A DNA stretch of 64,000 nt, from positions 309,806,450 through 309,870,449 of the forward strand of contig NC_081408.1 of the NCBI RefSeq assembly GCF_030272615.1. The letters are read 5' to 3'. Source of the stretch: Cryptomeria japonica (lineage: Eukaryota > Streptophyta > Pinopsida > Cupressales > Cupressaceae). Positions 44,622 to 55,211 of the stretch are shown piece after piece. A program made the position numbers and the translations under genes. The notes under the pieces were generated by a model. It searched no databases. It was not told where the DNA came from and worked only from the letters and a program-made list of their open reading frames with translations. The first letter of the stretch is position 1. Each line of letters opens with the position of its first letter.

Positions 44622-45906
44622 CATACATGCTTTGTCATCTCCAAATCTAACCAGACCACCATCAAATTATTGCAAAGATAGAAACTTCCTTTTATCTCCA
44701 GTCATATGATGTGAACATCCACTGTAAATTACCCATTCATCCTTGTCTGCAATTTTAGCAGCAAATGCCTTCTCTTCCGGTACATTCTATTCTAGTGTCG
44801 GAACATCTTCCTTGATAGCCAAGAACACCCATTCCTTCCCATTGCCAAAACCACTAGTAGTATTTTGTTGGTTCATCATCAGAATCTATAATACCTTTCT
44901 CATCCACTATGTAGCATGATTTGTCTTTGTTTTCCTATACATATACTTGTTCTGATATCCAGGGTTAGGCTTAAAAGATCTTCTAACTCTTTGTTCAAAT
45001 CTTGAATTCCTTTTAGGACATCTAGATGTAAAATGACCAATCTTATTACATGCAAAACATTTAAAAGGTGCCTTTCCTTCATACTTACTTCTTACTGGTC
45101 CTTTGGGCGCTCTTCTAGAAAATAGTGCTTCAAGTTGCTCAAACTCATCATCTTCTCTCTCCATATCATCCAATTCCTTTGTATATAAAGCTTTCCAATC
45201 TTGCTTACCAGTTGATGATACAAATGCATGAAAAGAAGGTTTAGACTTCACAGCTCCAGAAGGTCCAAACTCTTCAAGCTCAAAAGCATATAATTTTCCA
45301 ACCAAGGTATCTATGTTGACAAAAGTATTAGCCATTGTTCTCAATTCATTAATTGTAGCAGTCTTAATCATGTAAGCTTGTGGTAGGGCTCTTAGAACTT
45401 TAGAAACAATTTCAACTTTACTTAGAGTTCCACCACAAGATTGAATTCCCATAACAATCTCATTTACCCTTTCCATTGATGCAATAATCCTTTCATCTTC
45501 TTCCATCTTTAGGTTTTAATATCTCACCTAATAACCATCATTATCAATCTTCACAGTAGGGTTACCTTCATTAAGAGTCTCCAACTTATCCCATATAGCC
45601 TTTCCAGATGATTTGTCAATTAATCCCATTATTTTCTGATCAGAAAGTGCACACAACAGGCCTTCTCTTGCTCTACAATGATTCTCAAGCTCCTTATCCA
45701 AGTTTTCCAGAGGAGGGTTGCCAGATGCCAGATTATGAGGTGTAACACCATTCTGTGTGATCTCGCAAATCTCCTTCCTGAGACATCTTAGATGAGTCTC
45801 CATTTGAATCTTCCATACTATGGAATTTGTTCCATCAAGCCTAAGAATATCTCTCTAAAAGATAGCTCTAGATGAACTAGATGAACTTGAACTATTATTC
45901 ATCATA
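44622..45906 (-). pseudogene. Copia gag with one zinc knuckle, plus protease region
   Basis: ATG near 45906. Frames 45803-45528 and 45506-44907 carry the copia gag domain (METHLRCLRKEICE, then LRALPQAYMIKTATINEL) and the knuckle CFACNKIGHFTSRC. The protease region follows at 44900-44622 (WVIYSGCSHHMTGD, where the usual motif is DSGCSHHMTG, so the catalytic Asp is replaced by Tyr). There are several stops and frame changes. Confidence 0.8.
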
Positions 45907-45950
45907 GGATCTTCCTCAAGTGATTAAGATTTCTGCAGAGAGGACTAGAG

Positions 45951-45962
45951 CTCTAATACCAA
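45951..45962 (-). promoter_or_regulatory. Primer binding site
   Basis: TGGTATTAGAGC-type site on the minus strand, just after the LTR end TGTCTAACA. It differs by one base from the usual TGGTATCAGAGC. Confidence 0.7.
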
Positions 45963-45963
45963 T

Positions 45964-46102
45964 TGTTAGACAGTTCAAATAATTGAAAGACAACTGAGAG
46001 GAGGGGGTGAATCAGTTGTCATAGATTACCATAACATTTAGCATTTAAAACTTTAATAGCAGAACCCCAAATATTAATACCGGAATGGTTAAACCAAATA
46101 CC
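45964..46102 (-). repeat. 5' LTR fragment of the copia element
   Basis: Only the last ~139 bp of the LTR remain (ending TGTCTAACA on the minus strand). Similarity to 39255-39360 stops at AAACCAAATACC, where the gypsy LTR is inserted. Confidence 0.75.
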
Positions 46103-46107
46103 GACGA

Positions 46108-47142
46108 TGAGCTGAAATAATGGCTCTGTTTTGATAGATTTTTGTCATAGAATTCCTTCTTAGGTATTGTGTCTGGGTAATATTTGGGTCAGAATACTTT
46201 CCTAGTTGATGTCTTGTTAAGTATTTCTGGAACTGATTCATCATATACCTAGGGTTGTTATCTAATGATTTTTAATGTTTCATCTATGAAAATTATCTAA
46301 ATCAATCTAAATCAATCTTAGAATGTGGTTTAATTTATGTTATGTTAACATCAATAGATACACATGCTTTTGTGCACATTAATGTCATGATACAGGGTCA
46401 GCCAAGATGTTATTGTTATGTTTTCCTACATTGACTTCTTCTTTAATGTAATAAACCCTGTTCACCTATTCCTTTGGGACATGGGTTGATTGGTTACGAA
46501 TTTGTTATAAAGTTTCCCTATAAATAAAAGGTCTCTACCACCTCTCAAGAGGACAGAATGATCATAGAATTTGTAGTATCTAGTTTTCAGACTCATGTAT
46601 TTTGCAATCAATTTGGAATAAAGAAGACAATGTTATTTTGAGTTTATCAGTTGTTATCTAGAGTTCTAGATATACTCACTCAAGGGGGCCCACTTGGTGA
46701 GTAATCCCTTTGCATTTTTTCAGTTAATTTCCATCTTGCAATAGTTTTTGTTTTGGCATTCAATTATTCCTGTAGCCACTGGAAATAGTTCATGTGTTTG
46801 TTCATGCAGCGACAATGGGCAAAGTAGCTCCTATCCGCTGGCCAGAACATTGTTATATTTAGTAGTAGTCACTTAAGTTACTTTTAGTTGTAAGTTCTAA
46901 TAAGGTATTAGTTCATCATGTTTTTGCATATTTATTTTAGAGAATTTCCTTTCTAGCAGTAGGATAGAATGGTTTCAATTTGAACTTAGTGCACATACAT
47001 TGTTGGCCCGTTTCAAGTTTACATCCCTGGTCGATAAAGTAAATGAGCCTTTTCTATAGTAGAGTTAGCTGTTCACTAAGGATGTCCAATCCTTGAACTA
47101 ATTTTTAGAACCTAGTTGCTATTCCAGTTGTGAACACCAACA
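46108..47142 (+). repeat. 5' LTR of a plus-strand gypsy element
   Basis: TGAGCTGAAATAATGG to ACACCAACA, about 1035 bp, inserted in the copia 5' LTR. TATA box TATAAATAAAAG at 46519-46530. The end is fixed by the primer site 4 bp downstream; the start is less certain. Confidence 0.7.
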
Positions 47143-47146
47143 TTTT

Positions 47147-47164
47147 TGGTGTCGTTGCCGAGGA
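47147..47164 (+). promoter_or_regulatory. Primer binding site
   Basis: TGGTGTCGTTGCCGAGGA resembles the TGGCGCCGTTGCCGGGGA site used by many plant gypsy (Athila/Tat) elements. Confidence 0.7.
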
Positions 47165-47245
47165 TGGTGCCAAACTAAGAACCTATTGTAACCATTAGTT
47201 TTAATCTTTCTTAGTTTGCTTTAAGAATTAGCTCTTAGAATTCCT

Positions 47246-48510
47246 TCATAAAATATGTATGCATAGAAGAAGAAGAGATGCATTAGGAAGATTGCTTCCC
47301 TCACATTCCACTCGTGGAATAAGATTGGATGAAGCCCCAGAAATAAATCCTTTTACTGAAACTTTTGTACGAGCCAGTAACCAGGGTGTTTTTGATTTAG
47401 CAGAGAGAGATCTCGACTTCTTAAACAAACCCCCTGATAATTTTTTTTTACTTTTAGTTATTTATCAAGGAGCAATGACAGCAAATCCTCCACCTCCTCC
47501 TGCAAACCCAAAATTTGAGTTTCCTATTCCTCACCAGCATGATAATGCAAACATGAAGAATATACCAGCCTCCTCTCTTCCAAAGTTTTATGACTTAGTC
47601 ACAGAAGATCCTGATACCTTTCTACTCAAATTTGACATCCTCTGTAGAAGTTATTGTGATGCCACTGATGCCCATAAACTCAAGTTATTCCCTACTACTC
47701 TGAAAGAAGCTGCTCTTAGGCGGTTTATGAGTTTAGGTAGAGATGTAATCACCACCTAGGATGAAATGAAGGAAAACTTCTTGGAGAAGTATAAAGATTA
47801 TTGCAAGGGAATGTATCAACATGGTGATGATATCTTCCAGATGACACAAAAATAAGATGAGAGTTTGGAAGATTTTCTTGAGAGGTTTCTGTTCAGTGTC
47901 AGAAAATCCAAGCGTAACACCTTGAGTGAAGAATCTTTGAAATTTATTTTTCTAAGGGGAATCAATGAGGACTATATTGACTCATTAGACCTCATGGGAG
48001 GATGAGACATTACTCAAGTTCAATGGGATGACATTAGAAAGATTTGTCAAAAGTATTCTAAAGCTTCAACCAAGAAAGGAAGACACTATAGGCCTAGTTC
48101 TTCAATAGAAAAAACATCTACAATAGTTTCAAGGATGGAAATAACTCATTTGCTAAAAGAATTTAAAGAGGATATTATTAAAAATATGGCTACTCAGTTG
48201 GATACACTTCAAGAAAGGAAGAAGCATGAATAATTAGAGGCCATGCTCACTAAGTTTTGTCCTCATTGTCAGCAAAAGAAAAAGGACTACAAGTGTAAAC
48301 TCCTCGCTAAAATTGACAACCAACAGGCTCCTCCAGATTTCAAGCCAGTCTATGGAGATGATGAACAACTCTTTTATGTTGCCCAATGAAGGTCTTGGCC
48401 CCTGAGACAAGGTATGCCACAAGATCCATTGTATTTTTTTGGTCCTTATATGAACTTTAATGCACAAAATAATCAGTGGCAACCTCCATATTCCCAAAAT
48501 TTTGGGAACT
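47246..48510 (+). pseudogene. Gypsy gag, truncated by a nested insertion
   Basis: Starts near 47259 (MHRRRRDALGRLL). The frame is readable to 48510 with stops near 47757, 47855, 48004, 48231 and 48388. Capsid-domain features: LPKFYDLVTEDPDTFLLKFD, DAHKLKLFPTTLKEAALRRF, DESLEDFLERFLFSV and KYSKASTKKGRHYR. The Athila-like gag/PBS combination is suggestive only. It is cut at 48510 by the minus-strand LTR. Confidence 0.8.
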
Positions 48511-49724
48511 TGTAAAGTGGAAAATTGCGATCGAACCCTAGTTGCTCTCCCCTCTTCCAACTCCAAGGAGAGAGAAGGGAGATTCACTAGGGTTGATGGT
48601 TTTCACTTAGGGGAGAGACTTTACATTCAAAAGAGGGGTTGAAACCCACAAGATCCAATCCCACGCAATGCAAGATTGGATGCTAAATGAGTTTCAAGGG
48701 TTATGACAACAAGGCTACCCTCTTTTGTAAAGAATGTGCATAGAAGAATTAAGCTAGAAATGCATATAAAGTGAGAAAGATTTGCTTATAAACTGAGATA
48801 GGAATACAGTATGAAGCTGCGGACCTAGAATTAGCAGTAAAATGTCGATACGGCACTGTCCTGTAAATTTGAGCGAAAGTTGCCAGGACGATGGCGCCTG
48901 AGTGCCATGGTCCTCCGAAAAATCTGCGAAACGAAGGGGGATCTGTTTGTCTCTGCACAAGGATTCCAGATCTTCAATTTCAACCGCGTACCTGCAACCT
49001 ACACACAGAAAAGTGAAGACGATTGGGGGGTTAGGGATTAGGGGTTTGCCTTTAGGTCAAACCCCGGTTTTGGAATTAACCAAGAAATGAGCAATGCTGT
49101 AAATGTAAATGTCTGTAATGTAAAACAAGTACTAATACCTTGTTGTAAGGATGTTTGTATCCTTATGTGTGAAGGTATAGATGTTGTATGTTGTATGTTG
49201 TAGTAGTATGTTGTAAGTGATCTCCTCTTCAATGGTTCAATCCTTGTCTTGAATGCAACACTTAGCCTTGAATGGAGACTTGAAATGATCAATTGCTTGA
49301 AGGAATGCTTGAATGCTTGAATGCTTGAGTATAGTTTCCACGCTTTTTCCCTCATGTATCTATCTATCTCCCCAAATGAGAGAGGAAAATGTAGTTTATA
49401 TACTTGTCATTTAGGGCTGATAGACTGATTTTCCCGACCTTAGGCCGACCAGGAAAGATAATTTTCCAATTTACAAACATAAAGACCCGAAGTCCAAAAG
49501 AGACCGGGCCCAAAATAGGACCCAGGGACCAGGGCGCTGGGCGCTCTGGTCCTACCTCCCGGGACAGCAGGGTGCAAAGGAGGTTCAGGCCAGGGTGCAA
49601 GAAAATGCAATTTTCAGTGTCATAATCAGGTTTCGGGGTCTCCATTCAGGTTGCGTGTTGCATCGCCATCGTGAAGACCGAAATGCAGTTGAAATTGCAA
49701 GTGTCACAATTTTAGGACACTACA
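48511..49724 (-). repeat. 3' LTR of the gag-protease gypsy element
   Basis: Starts on the minus strand with TGTAGTGTCCTAAAATTGTG at 49724 and ends near 48511 (plus strand TGTAAAGTGG), about 1214 bp. The small frames inside are not genes. Confidence 0.75.
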
Positions 49725-49739
49725 TTTAGCCCCCACTTT
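49725..49739 (-). promoter_or_regulatory. Polypurine tract
   Basis: AAAGTGGGGGCTAAA on the minus strand, directly before the LTR. Confidence 0.8.
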
Positions 49740-50460
49740 AGCGGGAGTATAAGCGTACACTCATACTTCTGGTAAATTACAAGGAAACAACATTGAAAAA
49801 CTTTCACCACGTCAAGGAGGCAAGATACACCAAGCCCCCAGTGGACTAAGGATCTTACGACTTCGATTGACAAAGTAAAAGGGAAGATCACGAGGGAGAA
49901 CCATGACTGTCAGTAGCAAGGTTCCCTCACTATGAGTCATGCAAGAAAGATATCAAAAATTTTCAAGGCAAAGCTAAATTTGTCAAGAAATTTTCAAGTA
50001 TCTTGAAAAGATATGAACGGGATGTATGCCCCCCTACGTTAAAGCGATCACACACGCCTCACCGGGGGTGATTGCTTTAAGGTAGTGATACATATAAGAA
50101 ATGAGAAAGGAGCACGTTATCGCAAGGATTTAGCCCCCAAGTGTGAGATAAGCCCAAGGATAATAGATACAAAACACAAAGCGCGAGGTGACTTCGCTTT
50201 CCTCGGGGTCAGTATGCTGTATGATTATTCATGTATATCATATGTATGTATGCATAATTGTTCTTCATTCCCCAATCAAGGAAGGTCACCTAGAAGAAGG
50301 GAACACATGTGTCTTTTGAGTCAACATGAGAGAGATCGAGAGATCTCAATACTTTGCATCGTCCTCAAGTAGGCAACACCAAGGACAACAAATAGAAGAA
50401 TGAGAGTAACATATAGAAGAAGTAACAAAAGAGAGGAGAGAATCTGCTATGCTAATGTAA
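49740..50460 (-). other. 3' non-coding tail of the gag-protease element
   Basis: 720 bp without a credible gene. Contains CTCCCGCTAAAGTGGG-type and GTTAAAGCGATCACACACGC / GTGATTGCTTTAAG sequences; the latter pair is an inverted repeat around 50038-50082. Confidence 0.6.
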
Positions 50461-52719
50461 CTAGTCTAGCACGTCATCTACCCCCTGATCTTGCTGATCA
50501 ATGTTTCGGGAAGGCAGGGAACACGCTAGAGGAGGAACATCCAACATAGTAGATGGAGCTATCACAAGATCCAAACAAGGGCTATGTTCATGTTCCGAGC
50601 CACATTGTTCTTGTCTAAGAGCTAGGATAAGTGCTTTAGAAAATTCATTAGATAAATGGTTATCAATATCAACAAGTTCATATTCACTATCACAAGCAAG
50701 AGGAGTAACATTTTCATCATGAATAACATTTTCATCTATAGCATCATCAAGATTTATAAAAATAGGGTCTTTAATTCGCACAGGATCAAGACCATCATGC
50801 ATCTTATGTTTTGGAGATTTTGGAGAAAATGGAATAATGCTTGTTGAAGGTGTTTTTGGAGATTGCAAAGTTTGAGAAGCAGCTGCTTGAGCTCTAAGAC
50901 GACGCTTTCATCAGCGTTCACGTGCAGAACGATTTCATCTAGTCTTAGTAGGAAGTGAAGAAGATTGAGGAGGAGGAATGTTCTCATCCTTATCACTTGG
51001 GTGTTTAGGTTGTGGTCTCTTAGGTTGAATAATAGGAGAAGAAGAAGGTCTCTTCTCTCTATAAAAGGAAGGAGGAGGAACTGCTCCATATAAAGGAGGA
51101 ATTTTTGGTTTAGGAAGGAGACCAAGTCCATCATGACGGGGAGGGATAGGTCTACTTTTAGGAAGTTTATTAGATATAGACATAGTCACATCCATAGGGA
51201 TGGGTTGGGAATCTTCTTGAGGAAAGACATTAGTTTTATCTTTCAAAGGAAGAACTTCCTTCTCAAGAATGATAGGAATGTCAAGTTTGGGTGTTCTAGG
51301 TTCACTTAGAGATAGGATCATATATGTTTTCCACTTTTGATAAGATTTAAAAAGATGATCACTTCGCAGAGGAAGAGACTGGAATTGTTTAGGCCAACAG
51401 TAATCAATAGGAACGCTAGAAGTTCTTTCAGCTGGTTTAAAGAGACTATGATTGACAGTAACAACTTCACCATTATGGGAAAATTTCAAACACTTATGAA
51501 TAGGAGAAGCAATAGCTTTCATGGAAGATAGCCAAGGATAGCCAAGCTTCACACGAAATTGTTCGGAAGATGAAATAATAGAAAAGTTCACATCAAGGGA
51601 TTTGTTATGGACCTCAATAGGCAATGTAATAGAACCAATTGCAGGAGAAGAAAATGCATCAAATAGTTTCACAATCACATCTGTTTTGTCATATATCACT
51701 TGATTCAATTGCAAAGTAAAAAGAAATTCTTCAGTAATAACATTAACCATGCACGAAGGATCAATAAGCACTCCACGACAAGGTGTATTCTTGACTTTTG
51801 CAACTATGTATAAAGGACCATTAGGTGCCCTAATGGTTTCACTTGAATCAAATGTGATGGAAGGTTCTTTAGGGTTTTCTTGCTGCTCTACAAAGTTAAT
51901 CACATTTGGAGTCATAGACACAAGACCATCAGATGAAAGAGAGGAATCATTAGTCTTAATCGCATTAGAGGTATGAGAAGGTAATGGATCAGTGAAAATC
52001 TGAAGATTTTGATTAGGAGGAGATATAGATGTATTGTCTTTATCATTCACTCCAGAAACAGAAATAGTATTATTATCAATCAAATCTTGAATTTTACCCT
52101 TTAAAGAAAAACATTTTTCAGTATCATGCCCAGGCTGACGATGAAATTGACAAAAAGCTTTGTTATCAAAATAAGGTGAAGTAATATTTGCAGGATCAAT
52201 TTGTCTTATAGGAGGAAGAGTAAGCACATTTTGTTCCAATAACTTATTCATAATACTATGCAATGATTCATTCAAAGGAGTATACTTTCTTTCTTTCTTG
52301 AAAAATTTAGAAATAGGAGGCACACCTGATGCTGCATTCACATTGTTGTTGATGATGTTTTCATTGAATTTAATGGAATCTCTGTTCGGTTTAAACTTCC
52401 CAAATGGTTGTTGACTGCTATCACCCTTATCACTCGGAGCCATAGGATGTGATTATTCTATTTGACTCACAGTCAGTTGATAATTGTGAAGAGTTGCACA
52501 CAACTGTTGGAAAGAAGTAAACTCAAAAAATAGAAGTTTGTCTCAAATATCTTTTTGTAAATTAGAAATAAAGATTCTTTGAATATCATTGTCAGGCACT
52601 GGAAAAGAAATTTGAGCATACAAATGCTTATATCTACCAATGAAATCAATCACTTTTTCTGTAACACCTTGTTTACAATGCATTAAATCAATCAAAGTAA
52701 CTTTAGGACTTATATTGTT
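50461..52719 (-). pseudogene. Gypsy gag C-terminus and degenerate aspartic protease
   Basis: A single frame from 52443 (MAPSDKGDSSQQ) to 50461, broken by a cluster of TGA stops at about 50934-50893. They look like CGA-to-TGA changes in an Arg-rich stretch. Zinc-finger-like CQFHRQPGHDTEKC at 52150-52110 is followed by KIQDLID. The protease-like CRGVLIDPSCMVNVITEEF has Pro-Ser-Cys in place of the usual Gly/Ser-Gly-Ser, so activity is doubtful. A further gag piece is at 52719-52543 (LIDLMHCKQGVTEKVIDFIG). Confidence 0.75.
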
Positions 52720-52721
52720 TT
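52621..52721. repeat. 101-bp gag segment duplicated at both flanks of the young element
   Basis: 52621-52721 and 62896-62996 match at 99 of 101 positions by eye (differences in AATCAATCAC versus AATCAGTCAC and TCTGTAAC versus TCTTTAAC). This is far longer than the 5-bp duplication made by LTR element integration. Confidence 0.85.
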
Positions 52722-52939
52722 GAAGAGGAAAGAACAACAATGGAGCCGCATGGAAGAAGCATCCGAATTGTTATATGGTTTGCATGACATTTTCTTTTAA
52801 ATGCTTTGTTTTTGTGCCTCTATTGAATGTGCTTTGGAATTAGGTTCATTTCAATGAGAGTTCTTTTGATTGAGTTATCATGTCTTGTGTTTGTGATTGA
52901 TTTACCTATCTTGTGATGATTCCTAATTTCTACGCTACA
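52720..52939 (+). repeat. 5' LTR remnant (last 220 bp)
   Basis: Identical by eye to 62676-62895, without gaps, from TTGAAGAGGAAAG to ACGCTACA. About 1.4 kb of the LTR is missing. Confidence 0.85.
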
Positions 52940-55211
52940 TTAACTAGTGAACCCGACGTGAATACTAACCTTCTAACCATCTTACTATGTTTTGGAGTGC
53001 TTCTAAGTTGATTTGCAGGTCAAAAACTCAAAGACAGGGCTGTGCAGTGCATTCTGGACACTCCTGCGCCTGTGTGAAGCATTCTGCGCTTGTGTTGAAA
53101 CATCTTGCGCCTATGTTGAAACATTCTGTGCTTGTGTTTGACATCCTGCGCTTGTGTCCTAACTTCTGTGCCTGTGTAAAGTCTAGATCAGAGGTGAAAA
53201 ATGCAATTTTTACTTGAAATCTTTGGTATTTTTGCTTTATGTTTTATTAAATTGCAATTTTGAGGGTCTTCGGTGCATTTTTGGACAAATATGGTGCTTG
53301 TAAGCATGATGAAACATCATTGATGTTTCCAAAATTTGGTTCTAGATTATTTGAATACCTTTCCAACGCATCAAACGGTTTGTAATTTAGAGCTAGGATG
53401 AGAAAGTTATGCCTTCTCAAAGTGGACTGAAATTTTGATAGTTTTCATAAATCAAATCATCTGTGCTTTGGATTTTGGGTACTAATTATTTGTGCAGGAT
53501 CTTGGCATACGCATGACAAAGACTAAAAATCAAACTACTAACATGTGTTATGCAGATTCGATGGTCAAAGACAACAAATCAAACTTCTGACATGTGTTTT
53601 GCAGGTTGCGTTGGAGAAAACAACCAAATTGTGTGTTTGAGATTTTTAATTAGGCACTTAGTGATTTATAAATAGGTGGAAATGAACCTTTGTTTGCTTT
53701 GTTTGTTAAGTATGACATTGGAGTAGGAGAGTATGCTCTCATCCTTCATAGGGTGATCAGAAATCCAGATCTTCGATACCATGCTTGTGTTGTTGATTGT
53801 TTGTCTCCATTAGAGGGCCTGCCTTCCCGACCACTTTGCTTTAGCAAGCAAGTGATAATCATGAGAAGGGGATGACCCAAAGTGAGTACGGCTAGAATTC
53901 CTTGGCATTCTAACTCACTATAAAAAAATACCTGATGAGCGAAAGCTTTGAAGGAAGTGTTACGTGGGAATTGCAGTTACTTGGGAAGTGATGACCCTTG
54001 AACTCTTTCTCATATCAACATCTAAGTAGGGCCTCTTGGTCTAAATCGTGCTTGCGCGACTACATTTGTTTGGTATCTTGATGGGCTTAATGTCTCAATC
54101 ATGCCTGCATGACATCAAGGAGTAATGCTTAACAGAAATCCTTACTACATACCTTGTTTTTAGAGGCTAAAAACCTTTCTAGTTGCTTGAGAAGGACAAA
54201 TTCGGATACTTGGAAGAGATACTAAGTTCGCCATGGGGAGATTCCATGGGGACTAATGCTTGGCTGCCCTGAGAAGTGAGTGCCATGGAGGGGAGCCCGT
54301 GGGGTCAAGCATCTATGTATTCTCCTTGAATCTCATAATGAGTCTACCTCTCAAGTACCTAATGTCTTTTCCTACCCTAGGGAATGTGGAAATGAGCATG
54401 ATTGTCTTGAGTCTAAGTTGTAACATCTTGTATTCTTTGATTGTCAAAAGTTGAATGTTATCCCATTTCAAAAGCAAAACACATTGATCAAAACAAGATT
54501 AAACACAAGAGACATTCATCCAACAAAAATTCAACAAGATTCAAAGATCATCTTCCTAAAACATGGTTGTCAAACATTTGTCAAAATCTTGTCTCAACAT
54601 TCATGTCACTTACATTTAAGTTCATCCTAGGTTGCATTTTGCAAAGTCATTTGTCAAGTACCAAGGTTAGGTTCCACCTAAGTCATATTCCTTTGCATAT
54701 CAATAAGAGTCATCCATTTGCATGTGTCCTCTTGCATTAAAGTCATACCATTGTCATACATTGCATACCCTAAGTCTCTTCATTAAGCTTAAGTCATTGT
54801 CATATCATATTAAGATCATTGGCATATTAATTGTCCTTTTGCATATAGTGTCAAACCTAGGTCTTGTCATACTTGAGTAATCCAAATCTTTGATAAACCC
54901 TAAGTCATTGTTAAGAAGTCTAGACCTTATCCAAGTCTTTTGTCCTTTTTGTCATCCATGTCATTTCGTCAAACCTAGCTTAGTATCCAAGCATATAGGG
55001 GAGACATTGTCATCTTGTCCTTTGTCACTTAGTCCTTTTGTCCTTTGAGGTCTAGACATCATTTCAGTTTCCCAAGGGTCCCTCTCTTAGATTTGCATTC
55101 ATAAGTTTGTCAAAATCTTCAAAAACAACCAAAAACATAGATTGCATTTTCATTTATTTAGTTTGCATTTAGTTGCATATCATATATTATCCTTGAAAAA
55201 TTCCAAAAATA
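52940..55211 (+). other. Long 5' leader
   Basis: Starts TTAACTAGTGAACCCGACG after the LTR; the primer site is not clearly identified. At 53040-53180 there are four or five short imperfect repeats around CTGCGCTTGTGTTGAAACAT. 53690-54320 matches the leader of the minus-strand gypsy element. From 54430 to 55200 it is rich in GTCATTGTCATA- and AAGTCAT-like words. No credible gene is present in this stretch. Confidence 0.6.
54256..54312 (+). ncRNA. Conserved leader hairpin (second copy)
   Basis: ATGCTTGGCTGCCC pairs with GTGGGGTCAAGCAT. The loop block GAAGTGAGTGCCATGGAGG is conserved with 30250-30192. Candidate packaging or dimerisation structure; inference only. Confidence 0.45.

Larger units (their letters stand above)
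39255..46102 (-). mobile_element. Ty1/copia retrotransposon with inserted solo LTR
   Basis: Minus-strand order: 5' LTR fragment (46102-45964), PBS, gag, protease region, integrase, RT, RNase H, PPT, 3' LTR (40445-39255). Integrase before RT defines Ty1/copia. The 5' LTR is cut by a gypsy insertion at about 46103 and the 3' LTR is truncated at its end against a LINE fragment. A solo LTR of another family sits at 43799-44621. Many scattered stops show that it is inactive. Confidence 0.87.
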
